A stretch of 64,000 nucleotides of DNA from Methylovirgula sp963708155 (GTDB lineage: Bacteria; Pseudomonadota; Alphaproteobacteria; Rhizobiales; Beijerinckiaceae): the NCBI GenBank assembly GCA_963708155.1, contig OY970183.1, forward strand, positions 62,001 through 126,000, given 5' to 3'. Below the pieces are notes generated by a model. It was not told the origin of the DNA. It searched no databases and was given only the letters and a program-made list of their open reading frames with translations. The translations under genes were made by a program, and so were the position numbers. Shown here piece after piece: positions 36,545 through 45,858 of the stretch (within the stretch, counting starts at the first letter, position 1; each line of letters begins with the position of its first letter).

Positions 36545-37843
36545 ATGCCAAAGGGACGAATTTCCAAAAGATCAGTCGAAGCCCTCGCCTGCCCCGCCGA
36601 CAAAGATCGCGAGTTTCTCTGGGACACTGGCCTAGGCGGCTTCGGCGTTTGCGCCTTCAGCTCAGGCAAGAAGGTGTATGTCGCCCAGTTTCGAAAAGAC
36701 GGTCGCTCACGGCGGATTGCTCTCGGCGATCACGGTCGTTTGACCGCCGACGAAGCCAGATCGCAAGCAAAGACCGTTCTCGGGCTTGTCGAGCAAGGCG
36801 CGGATCCTCTGGCCGAACGCCGTAAAGCTCGCGCCGTTCGTACTTTCCGTGAAGTCGCGGCCGACTTCATGAAAACCCATGTCAAATCCAAACGGAAACG
36901 CGGCACTCAAATCGATTACGAGAGCTTGCTGCGGCGATTTATAAATCCCGCTATCGGTAATATTCGTATCGTCGATCTGCGCCGCGCAGACGTCGCGCGG
37001 CTTCACTCACGGCTAACGTCCGCCCCCTATTCCGCCAATCGTGCTTTGGCTTTAATTTCGAGCATCTGGAATTGGGCGGCAAAACGCGACGAAGTTCCGT
37101 TCGCTGATAATCCTGCAAAAGGAATCGAGCGCTATCCCGAGCGTCGCCGCGAACGGTTTCTTACAAGCGAAGAGATCGGACGCCTCGGCGATGCGCTGCG
37201 CGAAGCCGAGACTTCGGGCCTGCCTTGGCTCGTGGATGAGACAAAGCCGAAGGCCAAACATTTAGCCTCGCCCGCAAACCGCCGCACGCTTGTTGATCCC
37301 TTCGCTTTAGCTGCAATCCGGCTATTGATTTTGACCGGCGCGCGTCTGCGCGAGATACTGCACGCCAAGTGGGAACATGTCGATTACGAGCGCGGCATGA
37401 TTCATCTGCCCGATTCCAAAACGGGTGCGAAGCCGATATACATCTCTGCGGCCGCTCGCGCTGTGCTGACTTCGCTCGCCCGCATCAACGATAATCCGTA
37501 CATTATACCCGGCTCAAACAAGCAAGCTCCGCGCGCTGACTTGAAGAACCCCTGGGAAGCCGTCACGCGTGCAGCCGGCCTGAAAGGCGTTCGTATTCAC
37601 GATCTGAGGCATTCGTTTGCAAGCGTGGGTGCAGGCGCGTCGCTCGGGCTTACGATCATCGGGAAGCTTCTCGGCCATAGTCAGCCTGCGACAACCGCGA
37701 GGTATAGCCATCTCGACGTTGATGTCGTGCGACGCGCCGCAGAGACAATCAGCGCAACGATCTCTGCAGCGATGGATAAAAAGGTGCATTCGGCGAACAA
37801 TCGGCCGGAAGACTTTATGATTGCGACGAAGGTTGAGGTCTGA
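36545..37843 (+). CDS. Tyrosine-type site-specific integrase
   Basis: 432 residues. N-terminal arm-binding DUF4102-like domain (RISKRSVEALACPADKDREF, DTGLGGFGVCAFSSGKKVYV), core-binding SAM-like domain (residues about 100-185) and catalytic domain with Arg in LTGARLREIL, HDLRHSFAS, LLGHSQPATTARYSHLD (R-H-x-x-R-H-Y complete). The family typically integrates into tRNA 3' ends, consistent with the tRNA-Lys fragment just upstream. Appears intact. Confidence 0.9.
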   Translation: MPKGRISKRSVEALACPADKDREFLWDTGLGGFGVCAFSSGKKVYVAQFRKDGRSRRIALGDHGRLTADEARSQAKTVLGLVEQGADPLAERRKARAVRTFREVAADFMKTHVKSKRKRGTQIDYESLLRRFINPAIGNIRIVDLRRADVARLHSRLTSAPYSANRALALISSIWNWAAKRDEVPFADNPAKGIERYPERRRERFLTSEEIGRLGDALREAETSGLPWLVDETKPKAKHLASPANRRTLVDPFALAAIRLLILTGARLREILHAKWEHVDYERGMIHLPDSKTGAKPIYISAAARAVLTSLARINDNPYIIPGSNKQAPRADLKNPWEAVTRAAGLKGVRIHDLRHSFASVGAGASLGLTIIGKLLGHSQPATTARYSHLDVDVVRRAAETISATISAAMDKKVHSANNRPEDFMIATKVEV

Positions 37844-38053
37844 AAGCACGTTGCGGCCGAATTATCGCTGATAGTGTAGATGGCGAAAAACACACTGAGC
37901 GCATTCGTAATCCACCGGGCGGAGGACCGCTAAGCGCGCAAAGCGGACATTCGGGCGCGGCGGTGAAGCTCGCCAGCAAATCACGCTTGCAACGAAAGAA
38001 GTGCGCCGAACCTCGATGTCCGTTGCGGTCTGGCTTTATTTGTTTTCCCGAGC

Positions 38054-38078
38054 GGAACAGTTCGCTGGACAGTCGGTT
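38054..38078 (+). promoter_or_regulatory. EcfG-type promoter of the yciF-like gene
   Basis: GGAAC (38054-38058), 17-bp spacer, GTT (38076-38078), 41 bp before the start codon. Confidence 0.7.
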
Positions 38079-38118
38079 GTGGAGCAAGGCCGCCCTGGCA
38101 TCCACAAGGAGGATAAAT

Positions 38119-38622
38119 ATGGGTCTCTTCTCAAAAGACATCAAAGACATGAACGACTTGTTCGCGCATCAGCTCAAGGACATTTACTATGCGGAAAACC
38201 GCATCGTGGCGACGCTGCCGAAGATGATCCAAAAGGCCTCGACGCCAGAGTTGAAGGAAGGCTTCGAGACCCATCTTGATCAGACGAAGGTGCAAATCCA
38301 GCAACTCGACAAGGTCTTCGATCTTCACGGTCTTGAGCCGGAGTCGATCAAATGTCCCGCGATTGATGGCATCATCAAGGAAGCCGAGGAGGTGGCCGGC
38401 GAGATCGACGACAAGAAAGTGCTCGACGCCGCCCTGATCGCCGCAGCTCAAGCTGTCGAACATTATGAAATCACGCGCTACGGCACTCTGATCGCCTGGG
38501 CAAAGGAACTCGGAGCCGACGAATGTGCAGCGCTTCTTCAGGAAACTCTGGAGGAAGAGCGCGATACCGATCGCAAGCTGACAGCGCTGGCCGAGAGTGA
38601 GGTCAATAGCGCGGCGGCTTAA
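38119..38622 (+). CDS. YciE/YciF-like ferritin-like protein (DUF892)
   Basis: 167 residues from ATG 38119, behind the ribosome site AAGGAGG. Ferritin-like helical bundle with LKDIYYAENRIVATLPKMI, LDQTKVQIQQLDKVF, AAQAVEHYEITRYGTLIAWA and ETLEEERDTDRKLTALAE, the DUF892 metal-ligand pattern. YciF-type proteins are stress-induced di-iron proteins. EcfG-type promoter upstream, hairpin terminator downstream: a single-gene stress unit inside the integrated element. Confidence 0.87.
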   Translation: MGLFSKDIKDMNDLFAHQLKDIYYAENRIVATLPKMIQKASTPELKEGFETHLDQTKVQIQQLDKVFDLHGLEPESIKCPAIDGIIKEAEEVAGEIDDKKVLDAALIAAAQAVEHYEITRYGTLIAWAKELGADECAALLQETLEEERDTDRKLTALAESEVNSAAA

Positions 38623-38659
38623 GCCGAAGCTGACAATGTTGAAGCTGAGAATGTTCAAG

Positions 38660-38692
38660 AGAGCCCGGGCATCGCCTGGGCTCTCGCTTTTT
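38660..38692 (+). terminator. Rho-independent terminator
   Basis: Stem AGAGCCCGGGC / GCCTGGGCTCT (10 of 11 pairs) with a 3-base loop, followed by CGCTTTTT, 37 bp after the DUF892 gene. Confidence 0.85.
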
Positions 38693-38747
38693 GGACGCTC
38701 GGCAATCTTTGATCACGAAAATGGGAAAGCATTCCCCCAGAAGGTGC

Positions 38748-38774
38748 GAAACTTCCCGACCCCGGCGAAGTTTC
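38748..38774. promoter_or_regulatory. Perfect inverted repeat upstream of ctaG
   Basis: GAAACTTC (38748-38755) and GAAGTTTC (38767-38774) separated by 11 bases, 52 bp before ctaG. Shape and position suit a dimeric regulator operator for the oxidase/xoxF gene block; the regulator is unknown. Confidence 0.45.
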
Positions 38775-38826
38775 TGAGCGGGTTCAGGGAGCCGGTCCCT
38801 GGTCAGCGTGTGGGGAGTCTCGCGTC

Positions 38827-39677
38827 ATGCCTGCTGAGGGTTTTCTGGGACCTTATGCAGCCGGTGCGCCTATCCCTTATTGCGGGCTTCCTCCCATTCC
38901 CGCCGCGCTGTGGTCGCGGTGGAATCTCGATCCGGTTCTCATCATCTGTCTTGCGGCCTGCGCGACGGCTTATGCGCTGAGCATCGCCTCGAATAACCGC
39001 GTCAGGTCTCACATTCCGCGGTGGCGGCAGGCGCTCTTCTATCTCGGCTGGGCAATCACCGCCGCAGCCTTGATCTCGCCGCTCTGCCCGCTTTCCGTCT
39101 CACTGTTCGCGGCCCGCGTCGGCCAGCATATGATCCTCGTTCTGATCGCGGCACCCCTGGTTGCGGCCGGGCGCCCCTTGCAAATGATCAGCACCTTGTG
39201 GCGGCGCTCATTTCAGCCCGATGCCGGCGCCGCACCGCTTTGCGCCGCCGCGTTGTTTGCGATCGCAATCTGGTTCTGGCATTCGCCGGCGCCATATGCC
39301 GAGACCTTCCGCAGCACATTTGTCTACTGGACAATGCATGTGACGGTCTTCGGCGCCGCCGTCTGGCTCTGGTCGAGCTTGATCGATTCGCCGCCCGCAG
39401 TCAGCTGTGCGTATCGTATTCGCCGGCATCATATCGTCCGTGCAGATGGGCTTTCTCGGCGCCTTGATCACCTTCGCGTCGCGGCCGTTCTACACGCCGC
39501 ATTTCTTGACGACCGCCGTCTGGGGCTTGACGCCGCTACAGGACCAGCAGCTCGGCGGCGCGATCATGTGGGTGCCCGGCTGTATCGTATTTTTGGTCAT
39601 TTCCACGCTCGTCCTCTGGAACGATATCACGCGGGTCGCGATCGAGCCCGCATCAGCGGCGGGCGGTCGTCCGGTGA
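38827..39677 (+). pseudogene. ctaG: Cytochrome c oxidase assembly protein CtaG, frameshifted
   Basis: caa3_CtaG-family membrane protein that helps copper insertion into oxidase. Frame 1 (from ATG 38827) encodes the first helices including ARVGQHMILVLIAAPLVAAG and WTMHVTVFGAAVWLWSSLID. One extra T at 39387-39388 shifts the frame, and the protein resumes as RRPQSAVRIVFAGIISSVQM, then PLQDQQLGGAIMWVPGCIVF. After that the frame runs without a stop into the oxidase subunit II gene. In an adjacent frame a TGA at 39675 would overlap the coxB GTG, so a second shift near the end is likely. May be a base error rather than true decay. Confidence 0.75.
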
Positions 39678-40632
39678 AACCTCCGCTCTCCTATCTCTCC
39701 GGGTTCGGCGCCAAAGCCTATCCGGTCACCGCACTGACCTGGGGCTTGCTGACTATCTCAATCCTTGCCGTGACGATCGTAACCGCGCTCGTCCTTTGGG
39801 GCACTCTCAGGCCTCGCACAGTCGAGCGCCCCGTCAGCGACGTGCCCGTCGCCCGCCATGGATCGGGCCTGGGCTGGCTTGGCGTCAGCGTGGGTATTTC
39901 CGCGGTTTTTCTGCTTATCGCCGTCGTGTGGACGATGGCCGTTCTCGCCAAGATCAATGCGCCGCCGCCCGGCGCCACGCCGCTCACCATCGAGATCACC
40001 GGCCAGCAATGGTGGTGGAAGGCGCGCTATCTGAGCGACGATCCGAGCAAGATTCTTACGACCGCCAACGAAATTCACATTCCGGTCGGCCGTCCGATCC
40101 GCGTCAAGCTGATCGGCGCGGACGTCATCCATTCGTTCTGGGTGCCGGCGCTGGCCGGCAAGACCGACACGATTCCCGGCCAGACCAACGATTACCTGGC
40201 TGGAAGCCGAGAAGCCCGGACGCTATCGCGGCCAATGCACGGAATATTGCGGCCTGCAGCATGCGCATATGGCGTTCTTCATCGTCGCGGAAACGCCGGC
40301 TGCCTTTCAGAAATGGCTGGACAGTCAGCTGCAACCCGCGGCGACGCCATCCTCGCCGGCGCTGCTCCATGACCAGCAGGTCTTCGTCCAGCATTGCGGC
40401 GACTGCCACACGGTGCGCGGAAGCATGGCCGGCGGATCAGTCGCACCCGACCTCACCCACTTGATGAGCCGAGAAACATTGGCTGCCGGCACGCTGCCGA
40501 ATACGCCCGGCGCGCTCGGCGGCTGGATCGCCGATCCGCAGGCGCATGAAGCCCGGGACCAAAATGCCGGACCTCTACCTGTCGGGACCGGAACTCACCG
40601 CCGTCACGACCTATCTACGCACGCTTCAATGA
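39674..40632 (+). pseudogene. coxB: Cytochrome c oxidase subunit II with fused cytochrome c domain, frameshifted
   Basis: GTG 39674 (VKPPLSYLSGFGAKAYPVTA) is the probable start. Two N-terminal membrane helices, the aromatic ITGQQWWWKARYL loop, GADVIHSFWVPALAGKTDTI, then the CuA site (GQCTEYCGLQHAHM) and a C-terminal haem-c domain (CGDCHTVRG ... PDLTHLM). Thus a caa3-type subunit II. Reading frame shifts by one extra base at about 40190 (between QTN and TWLEAEKPG) and at 40545 (between WIADPQA and MKPGTKMPDL). Corrected length about 318 residues. Both interruptions are single insertions. Confidence 0.8.
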
Positions 40633-40641
40633 GGCCGTCGC

Positions 40642-42587
40642 ATGACCTATGAGCGCGTTCCCATCACCGGTACGGCCTCTCCGGGCTACATGGAGAGACT
40701 TGCGAAGATTTGGGAGACGGAGCCCGGCCTGCTTGGCTGGTTCTCCACCGTCGATCACAAGGAGATCGGCCTCCGCTATATCGTCACCGCTTTCGTCTTC
40801 CTGGTCGCGGGCGGCGTCGAAGCGCTGATCATGCGCCTGCAGCTCGCCCGGCCGAACGAGCATCTGCTGACGCCGGAACAATACGACCAGCTCTTCACCA
40901 TGCACGGCATGACGATGATCTTCCTCTATGCCGTGCCGGTCCTGTCGGGCTTTTCGCAATTATCTCTGGCCGCTGCTGCTGGGCGCGCGCGACATGGCGT
41001 TGCCGCGGCTGAACGCGCTGTCCTATTGGATCTATCGTCGCGCCGGGCATTTTCCTCTATGCCGGCTTCGCGATGGGTGCGGGCCCGAACGACGGCTGGT
41101 TCAATTATGTCCCTCTGCGCGCGCAAGGCCTACAATCCCGGCCCCAACATCGACTTCTATGCGCTGGGCATGATCTTGCTCGGCATCTCGACCACCGTCG
41201 GCGCGATCAATTTCGTCGTCACCTTCCTGCGCCTGCGCGCGCCGGGCATGTCGATCAACCGCGTGCCGATCCTGATCTGGGGAACGCTGACCGCCTCCGT
41301 CGCCAATATCTTCGCCGTCCCGGCCGTCAGCCTCGCCTTCTTCCTGCTGTGGATGGACCGCAATTTCGGCACGCATTTCTTCGACGTGTCGAGCGGCGGC
41401 CAGCCGCTGCTCTGGCAGCACCTGTTCTGGATGTTCGGCCATCCCTGGGTCTACGCCATCGTGCTGCCCGCGATGGGCATGGTGTCGGACGGCCTGCCGG
41501 TCTTCTGCCGCCGCCCGCTGGTCGGCTATACCGCCGGTGGCGCTGGCGACCGTGGCGACCATGGTGCTCGGGCTTCGGCGTCTGGGTGCACCACATGTTC
41601 GCGACCGGCCTGCCGAGCCTCGCGCTGTCCTTCTTCAGCGGCGCCTCGATCATCATCGCGGTGCCCAGCGCGGTCGCGCGTGTTCGCCTGGACTCGCGAC
41701 GATCTGGATCGGGCGGCCGGTCTTCACCACCGCGTTCCTGTTCTTCGCCAGCTTGATCGTGCTGTTCGTCATCGGCGGCGTCTCCGGCTTCATGACCGGC
41801 TCGGTGCCGGTCGATTGGCAACTGACCGACACCTATTTCGTCGTCGCGCATATCCACTACGTGCTGATCGGCATCAACGTGTTCCCGGTGGTCGGCGCGC
41901 ATCTATTTCTGGTTTCCCAAGATCACCGGACGGCTGCTCGACGAGAGGCTGGGCCGCTGGAATTTCTGGACGATGTTCATCGGCTTCAATCTCGCCTTCC
42001 TTCCCATGCATCTTCCGGCCTGCTGGGGCATGCCGCGCCGCATCTACACCTATCCCGACGCATATGGGCTGGGACACGCTCAACCTGATCACCAGCGTCG
42101 GCTCGTTCATGTTCGCCGTCGGCGTGCTGCTGACTCTTCGTCAATGTCGTTACGAGCTTGCGTCGGGGCCGCCTGGCCGGCGCCAATCCGTGGGACGCGC
42201 CGACGCTGGAATGGGCGATGCCCTCGCCGCCGCCGCCCTACAATTTCGCCGTCATCCCGATCGTCGCAAGCCGCCATCCGCTGTGGGAGGCGCGGCTCGA
42301 CGAAAGTCCCGACGCGCACCTCTCTCGACGACGGTCTGCTTCTGGAGGACGGCCGCGAGACGATCGGCACCACGCCGCTCGACGGCAAGCCGGACCTGAT
42401 CCTGAAGATGCCTTACGACAGCCTTGCGCCGGTTCTCCTGGCGCTCGGCGCGGCGGCCTTTTTCACCGGTCTCCTGATTCACCTCTGGCCGCTCGCCGTT
42501 CTCGGTGGTCTGGTCATCGCCGCGGCTATTCTCGTCTGGCTTTGGCCAGAACGCCGGCTTGGCGAAGTCGCGGAGGCAGCGCCATGA
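40642..42587 (+). pseudogene. coxA: Cytochrome c oxidase subunit I, about 11 frameshifts
   Basis: Catalytic haem-copper subunit, corrected length about 644 residues. Recognisable blocks across all frames: TVDHKEIGLRYI, FTMHGMTMIFLYAVPVL, NYLWPLLLGARDMALPRLNA, GAGPNDGWFNYVPL, WMFGHPWVYAIVLPAMGMVS, HHMFATG, FVVAHIHYVLIG, FPMHLPACWGMPRR-like and a C-terminal two-helix extension. The frame changes at about 40957, 41036, 41118, 41536, 41573, 41679, 41693, 41900, 42063, 42139 and 42317. In every case deleting one base restores the protein. The proton-donor Glu of GHPEV is Trp here. ATGA overlap with coxC. Confidence 0.82.
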
Positions 42588-43211
42588 GCGAGCCGGCCGT
42601 GCAACTGACGCCCGACGATTATGGGCTGGGATCGCACATGCTCCCCGTCGGCAGCGTCCACCGCCAGGGCGTTGGCTGGAGCGGCGTCCTGTGTCTTATC
42701 GCGACGGAAGCCTCGCTCTTTGGCTATCTCATTTTCAGCTACTGCTATTTCGCCGTCCAGATGCCGCCTTCGTGGAGTCCCGAACCGCATCCGTCGATGC
42801 GGCTGGCGCTGCCCAAACACAATCATCCTGCTGGCGAGCAGCGTCGCGGTTTGGTGGAGCGAGCGCGGCGTTCGCAGCGGCGCTCGCGGCCAGCATCGCG
42901 CCGGCCTCGCGCTCGGCATCCTGCTCGGCATCCTTTTCCTCACGATCCAATGCTTTGAGTGGTACCAAAAGCCGTTCAGCATAACGTCCGGCGCGTATGG
43001 ATCGCTCTATTTCACGATCACGGGCTTCCATATGGCGCATGTGGCCGTGGGCGTGCTCGCGCTCGCCGTTGTGCTCATCTGGTCGGAAGCCGGCTATTTC
43101 GATCAGCGCCGCAACGCGCCCGTCCTGATTAGCTCGCTCTACTGGCATTTCGTCGATGCGGTGTGGCTGGCGCTCTTTGCGATGTTCTACGTCGCTCCAT
43201 ATCTGCGGTGA
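42584..43211 (+). pseudogene. coxC: Cytochrome c oxidase subunit III, one frameshift
   Basis: Membrane subunit III: WSGVLCLIATEASLFGYLIF with the conserved Glu, then, after an extra A at about 42815-42817, NTIILLASSVAVWWSERGVR, GILLGILFLTIQCFEWYQ, AYGSLYFTITGFHMAHVAVG and YWHFVDAVWLALFAMFYVAP. Corrected length about 208 residues. Coupled to coxA by ATGA. Only one interruption, so it may simply be a base error. Confidence 0.8.
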
Positions 43212-43215
43212 CCAC

Positions 43216-43650
43216 ATGAACAACGCCGTGCTCGCATCCGAACAATCCTCACCGCGTCGCAATCGGGCGGAGATCGGCTGGCTCTTGTTCGGCGTGTTCG
43301 CCGGCCCGGTCGCTTGGGGCCTGCAGCTCATTTTCAATTACGCGCTCGCTGCCTATTCCTGCTACCCCGACCATTCACCCCGCATCGCGGTGTTGCCCGG
43401 ATGGCAGCACGTCTGGGCAGTCATTCTAGCGTTGAATCTCATCGCCGCGGCGCTCGCGCTGGCGGGCGCCGCGATTTCCTATCGAAGCTGGAACTTGGTG
43501 CGTGGGCCGCATCATGAGCCTGCGCTCGCGGCAGGATTGGGAAGAACACGGTTTCTCGCCCTGTGCGGCATGATGACGGGCCTGGGTTTCCTTGCCGCGA
43601 TCAGCTTCAACACGCTTTCCGTATTCGTGGTGCCGCAATGCGTCGGTTAA
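43216..43650 (+). CDS. Oxidase-associated membrane protein
   Basis: 144 residues from ATG 43216, four bases after coxC. Three to four helices (IGWLLFGVFAGPVAWGLQLI; VILALNLIAAALALAGAAIS; FLALCGMMTGLGFLAAISFN) and NYALAAYSCYPDHSPR. A similar protein commonly follows oxidase subunit III in Hyphomicrobiales caa3 operons; role unknown. Frame is intact. Confidence 0.7.
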   Translation: MNNAVLASEQSSPRRNRAEIGWLLFGVFAGPVAWGLQLIFNYALAAYSCYPDHSPRIAVLPGWQHVWAVILALNLIAAALALAGAAISYRSWNLVRGPHHEPALAAGLGRTRFLALCGMMTGLGFLAAISFNTLSVFVVPQCVG

Positions 43651-44012
43651 GAGCAATGCTGCTATTCGCGCCGACGGCGCTATGTCTCGCAGGCTGCAAT
43701 AGCGGGCAAAGCACCATCTCGCCCGTGCCTTTGGGCAACGCCCAGCGCGGCGCACAGTTGATCGCCAAGTCCGGCTGCGGAACTTGCCACGAGATTCCCG
43801 GCATTTCCGGCGCCGAAGGGCATGTCGGGCCGCCGCTCGATCATATGGCCGAGCGCACCATCATCGCGGGCTTTCTGCCCAACACCCCGGACAATATGCG
43901 GACGTGGCTCAAGAACCCACAAGCCGCCCTCCCCGGCAACGCAATGCCCAACATGGAGTTGAAGGACGATGAAGTCCAAGACATCGCCGCCTATCTCTAC
44001 ACGTTGCGCTGA
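43638..44012 (+). CDS. Lipoprotein cytochrome c (single haem)
   Basis: 124 residues. Lipobox LCLAGC gives a lipid-anchored N-terminus. One haem site CGTCHEIPG with axial Met in NAMPNMEL. The sequence GAEGHVGPPLDHMAERTIIA, then NTPDNMRTWLKNPQAALPG is typical of cytochromes beside caa3 oxidases. Overlaps the preceding gene by 13 bp and xoxF by 44 bp. Probable electron donor to the oxidase. Confidence 0.85.
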   Translation: MRRLRAMLLFAPTALCLAGCNSGQSTISPVPLGNAQRGAQLIAKSGCGTCHEIPGISGAEGHVGPPLDHMAERTIIAGFLPNTPDNMRTWLKNPQAALPGNAMPNMELKDDEVQDIAAYLYTLR

Positions 44013-45858
44013 CATCGCAAAGCATAGCGGGCCGCGGCTGCTTGCCGGAGCGGCTACGTGGCTGTGCCTTTGGAGCCTGGCGTTTGCGCAAGCCGCTACA
44101 CCCGCGGCGCCCGCGCCCTCGTCAAGTGATTTGCCGAAGGCTCCCGCTTCGGCGGCGCCACCGGACGATGGTCAGTGGACCATGCCGACGAAGAATTACG
44201 CGGCAACGCGCTATTCGACGCTCGATCAGATCAACGGCAACACGGTCAAAAATCTGCGCGTCGAGTTCACGTTCTCGACCGGCACGACGCATGGCGAGGA
44301 AGCAGCGCCCATCGTCGCCAACAACACGATGTACATCGTCACGCCCTGGCCGAATTGGGTCTATGCGCTTGATCTCACAAAGCCCGGCGCGCCGATGAAG
44401 TGGAAATATGAACCGCCGCCGGTCGCCGCGTCGCAAGGTGTCGCCTGCTGCGACACGGTCAACCGCGGTGGCGTCTTTTGGCAGAACAAGTTCTTTTTCA
44501 ACACGCTCGATGGCCGCACCATTGCGCTCGACGTGAACACCGGAAAGCCGGTCTGGATCACGCAGCTCGGCGATATTAGCAAGGGCGAGAGCATGACCGG
44601 CGCGCCCTTCGTGGTGAAGGATAAGGTGATCGTCGGCGTTTCCGGCGGCGAGTTTGGTGTGCGCGGCTGGACCACGGCGCTCGACGCCAATACGGGCAAG
44701 ATCGTCTGGAAAGCCTTTCACACCGGCCCCGACAAGGATGTGCTGATCGGTGCGGATTTTCATCCGTTCTATGCGCAAGACCGCGGCAAGGATCTTGGCG
44801 TCTCCACCTGGCCGCCGGAAGCCTGGAAGATCGGCGGCGGCTCCAACTGGGGCTGGATGGCCTACGATCCCGACCTCAATCTTCTTTACGAAGAGGCCGC
44901 CAACCCCGGCCCGTGGAACCAGGAGCAACGCCCCGGAGACAATCTCTGGACGGACGGCATTTTCGCCCGCGATCCGGATACCGGCGCCGCGAAATGGTAC
45001 TACCAATACAACCCGCATGACGAACATGATTACGACGGCATCAACGAGATCGTCCTGCTCGATGTGCCGATCAACGGGAAGATCCGCAAAGTTCTGCTGC
45101 ACCCGGACCGTAACGGCTATCTCTACATGATCGATCGCACGAACGGAGAGCTCGTCTCCGCTCATCCCTATGGCTACGTCAATTCGATCAAGACGATCGA
45201 CATGAAGACGGGCCGCCCGGTGGTCAACCCGGCGAAGAACACACGGCTGGGGACAATCGTGCATGACATATGCCCGACCGCCTCGGGCGCGAAAGACTGG
45301 GAGCCCTCCGCGTTCTCGCCGCGCACGGGATATCTCTATATCCCGCACGAGAATCTCTGCATGGATTGGGAAAACGTGCAGGCGAACTATATCGCCGGAA
45401 CGCCCTATGTCGGCGCCAATGTCGTGATGAAGCCCGGCCCGGGCGGATTTCGCGGCGAAGTGAGCGCCTGGAATATCGAGACCGGCAAGCCTGCCTGGCA
45501 GATCAAGGAAGATTTGCCGGCCTGGAGCGGTACGCTCGTCACAGCCGGCGATCTCGTCTTCTACGGCACGATGGACGGCTGGTTCAAGGCCGTCGATGCG
45601 AAGACCGGCGCGCTCAAATGGGAGTTTAAGACCGGCTCCGGCATCATCGGACAGCCCATCGCCTACCGCGGTCCCGATGGCCGCGAATATATCGCGATCC
45701 TGTCGGGCGTCGGCGGGTGGTCAGGCGCGATCGTCTCGGGAAACCTCGATCCGCGCGACCCCACGGGCGCGCTTGGCTTCGTCGGCGCGATGGCTGACTT
45801 GAAACAGCGAACTGCTGCAGGAGGAACGCTCTATGTCTTCGCCTTGCCGCCGTCTTGA
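43969..45858 (+). CDS. xoxF: PQQ-dependent methanol dehydrogenase, lanthanide (XoxF) type
   Basis: 629 residues. Periplasmic eight-bladed propeller that oxidises methanol (or another alcohol) with PQQ. Signal-like segment at residues 24-42. Vicinal Cys160-Cys161 (GVACCDTVNRG), Glu228 (SGGEFGVRG), Asn312 (ANPGPWN), catalytic Asp354 and the extra Asp356 in HDEHDYDG. The second Asp is the hallmark of lanthanide-dependent enzymes; calcium MxaF has Ala there. Tryptophan-docking repeats (DGWFKAVDAKTGALKWEFKT) are present. Upstream oxidase and cytochromes, downstream cytochrome c and XoxJ-like protein. Clade (F1-F5) not assignable by eye. Frame intact. Confidence 0.9.
   Translation: MKSKTSPPISTRCADIAKHSGPRLLAGAATWLCLWSLAFAQAATPAAPAPSSSDLPKAPASAAPPDDGQWTMPTKNYAATRYSTLDQINGNTVKNLRVEFTFSTGTTHGEEAAPIVANNTMYIVTPWPNWVYALDLTKPGAPMKWKYEPPPVAASQGVACCDTVNRGGVFWQNKFFFNTLDGRTIALDVNTGKPVWITQLGDISKGESMTGAPFVVKDKVIVGVSGGEFGVRGWTTALDANTGKIVWKAFHTGPDKDVLIGADFHPFYAQDRGKDLGVSTWPPEAWKIGGGSNWGWMAYDPDLNLLYEEAANPGPWNQEQRPGDNLWTDGIFARDPDTGAAKWYYQYNPHDEHDYDGINEIVLLDVPINGKIRKVLLHPDRNGYLYMIDRTNGELVSAHPYGYVNSIKTIDMKTGRPVVNPAKNTRLGTIVHDICPTASGAKDWEPSAFSPRTGYLYIPHENLCMDWENVQANYIAGTPYVGANVVMKPGPGGFRGEVSAWNIETGKPAWQIKEDLPAWSGTLVTAGDLVFYGTMDGWFKAVDAKTGALKWEFKTGSGIIGQPIAYRGPDGREYIAILSGVGGWSGAIVSGNLDPRDPTGALGFVGAMADLKQRTAAGGTLYVFALPPS

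Larger units (their letters stand above)
36353..37843. mobile_element. Left end of an integrated genetic element
   Basis: tRNA-Lys 3' fragment plus adjacent tyrosine integrase. Because the fragment lacks its 5' half on the right side, the element lies to the right (increasing coordinates). The matching intact tRNA-Lys is not seen in the window, so the far end is beyond 64 kb or lost. Confidence 0.6.

Noticed and set aside
44122..45348. A 408-codon minus-strand frame.
   Set aside because: Antisense to xoxF, whose motifs are unambiguous.
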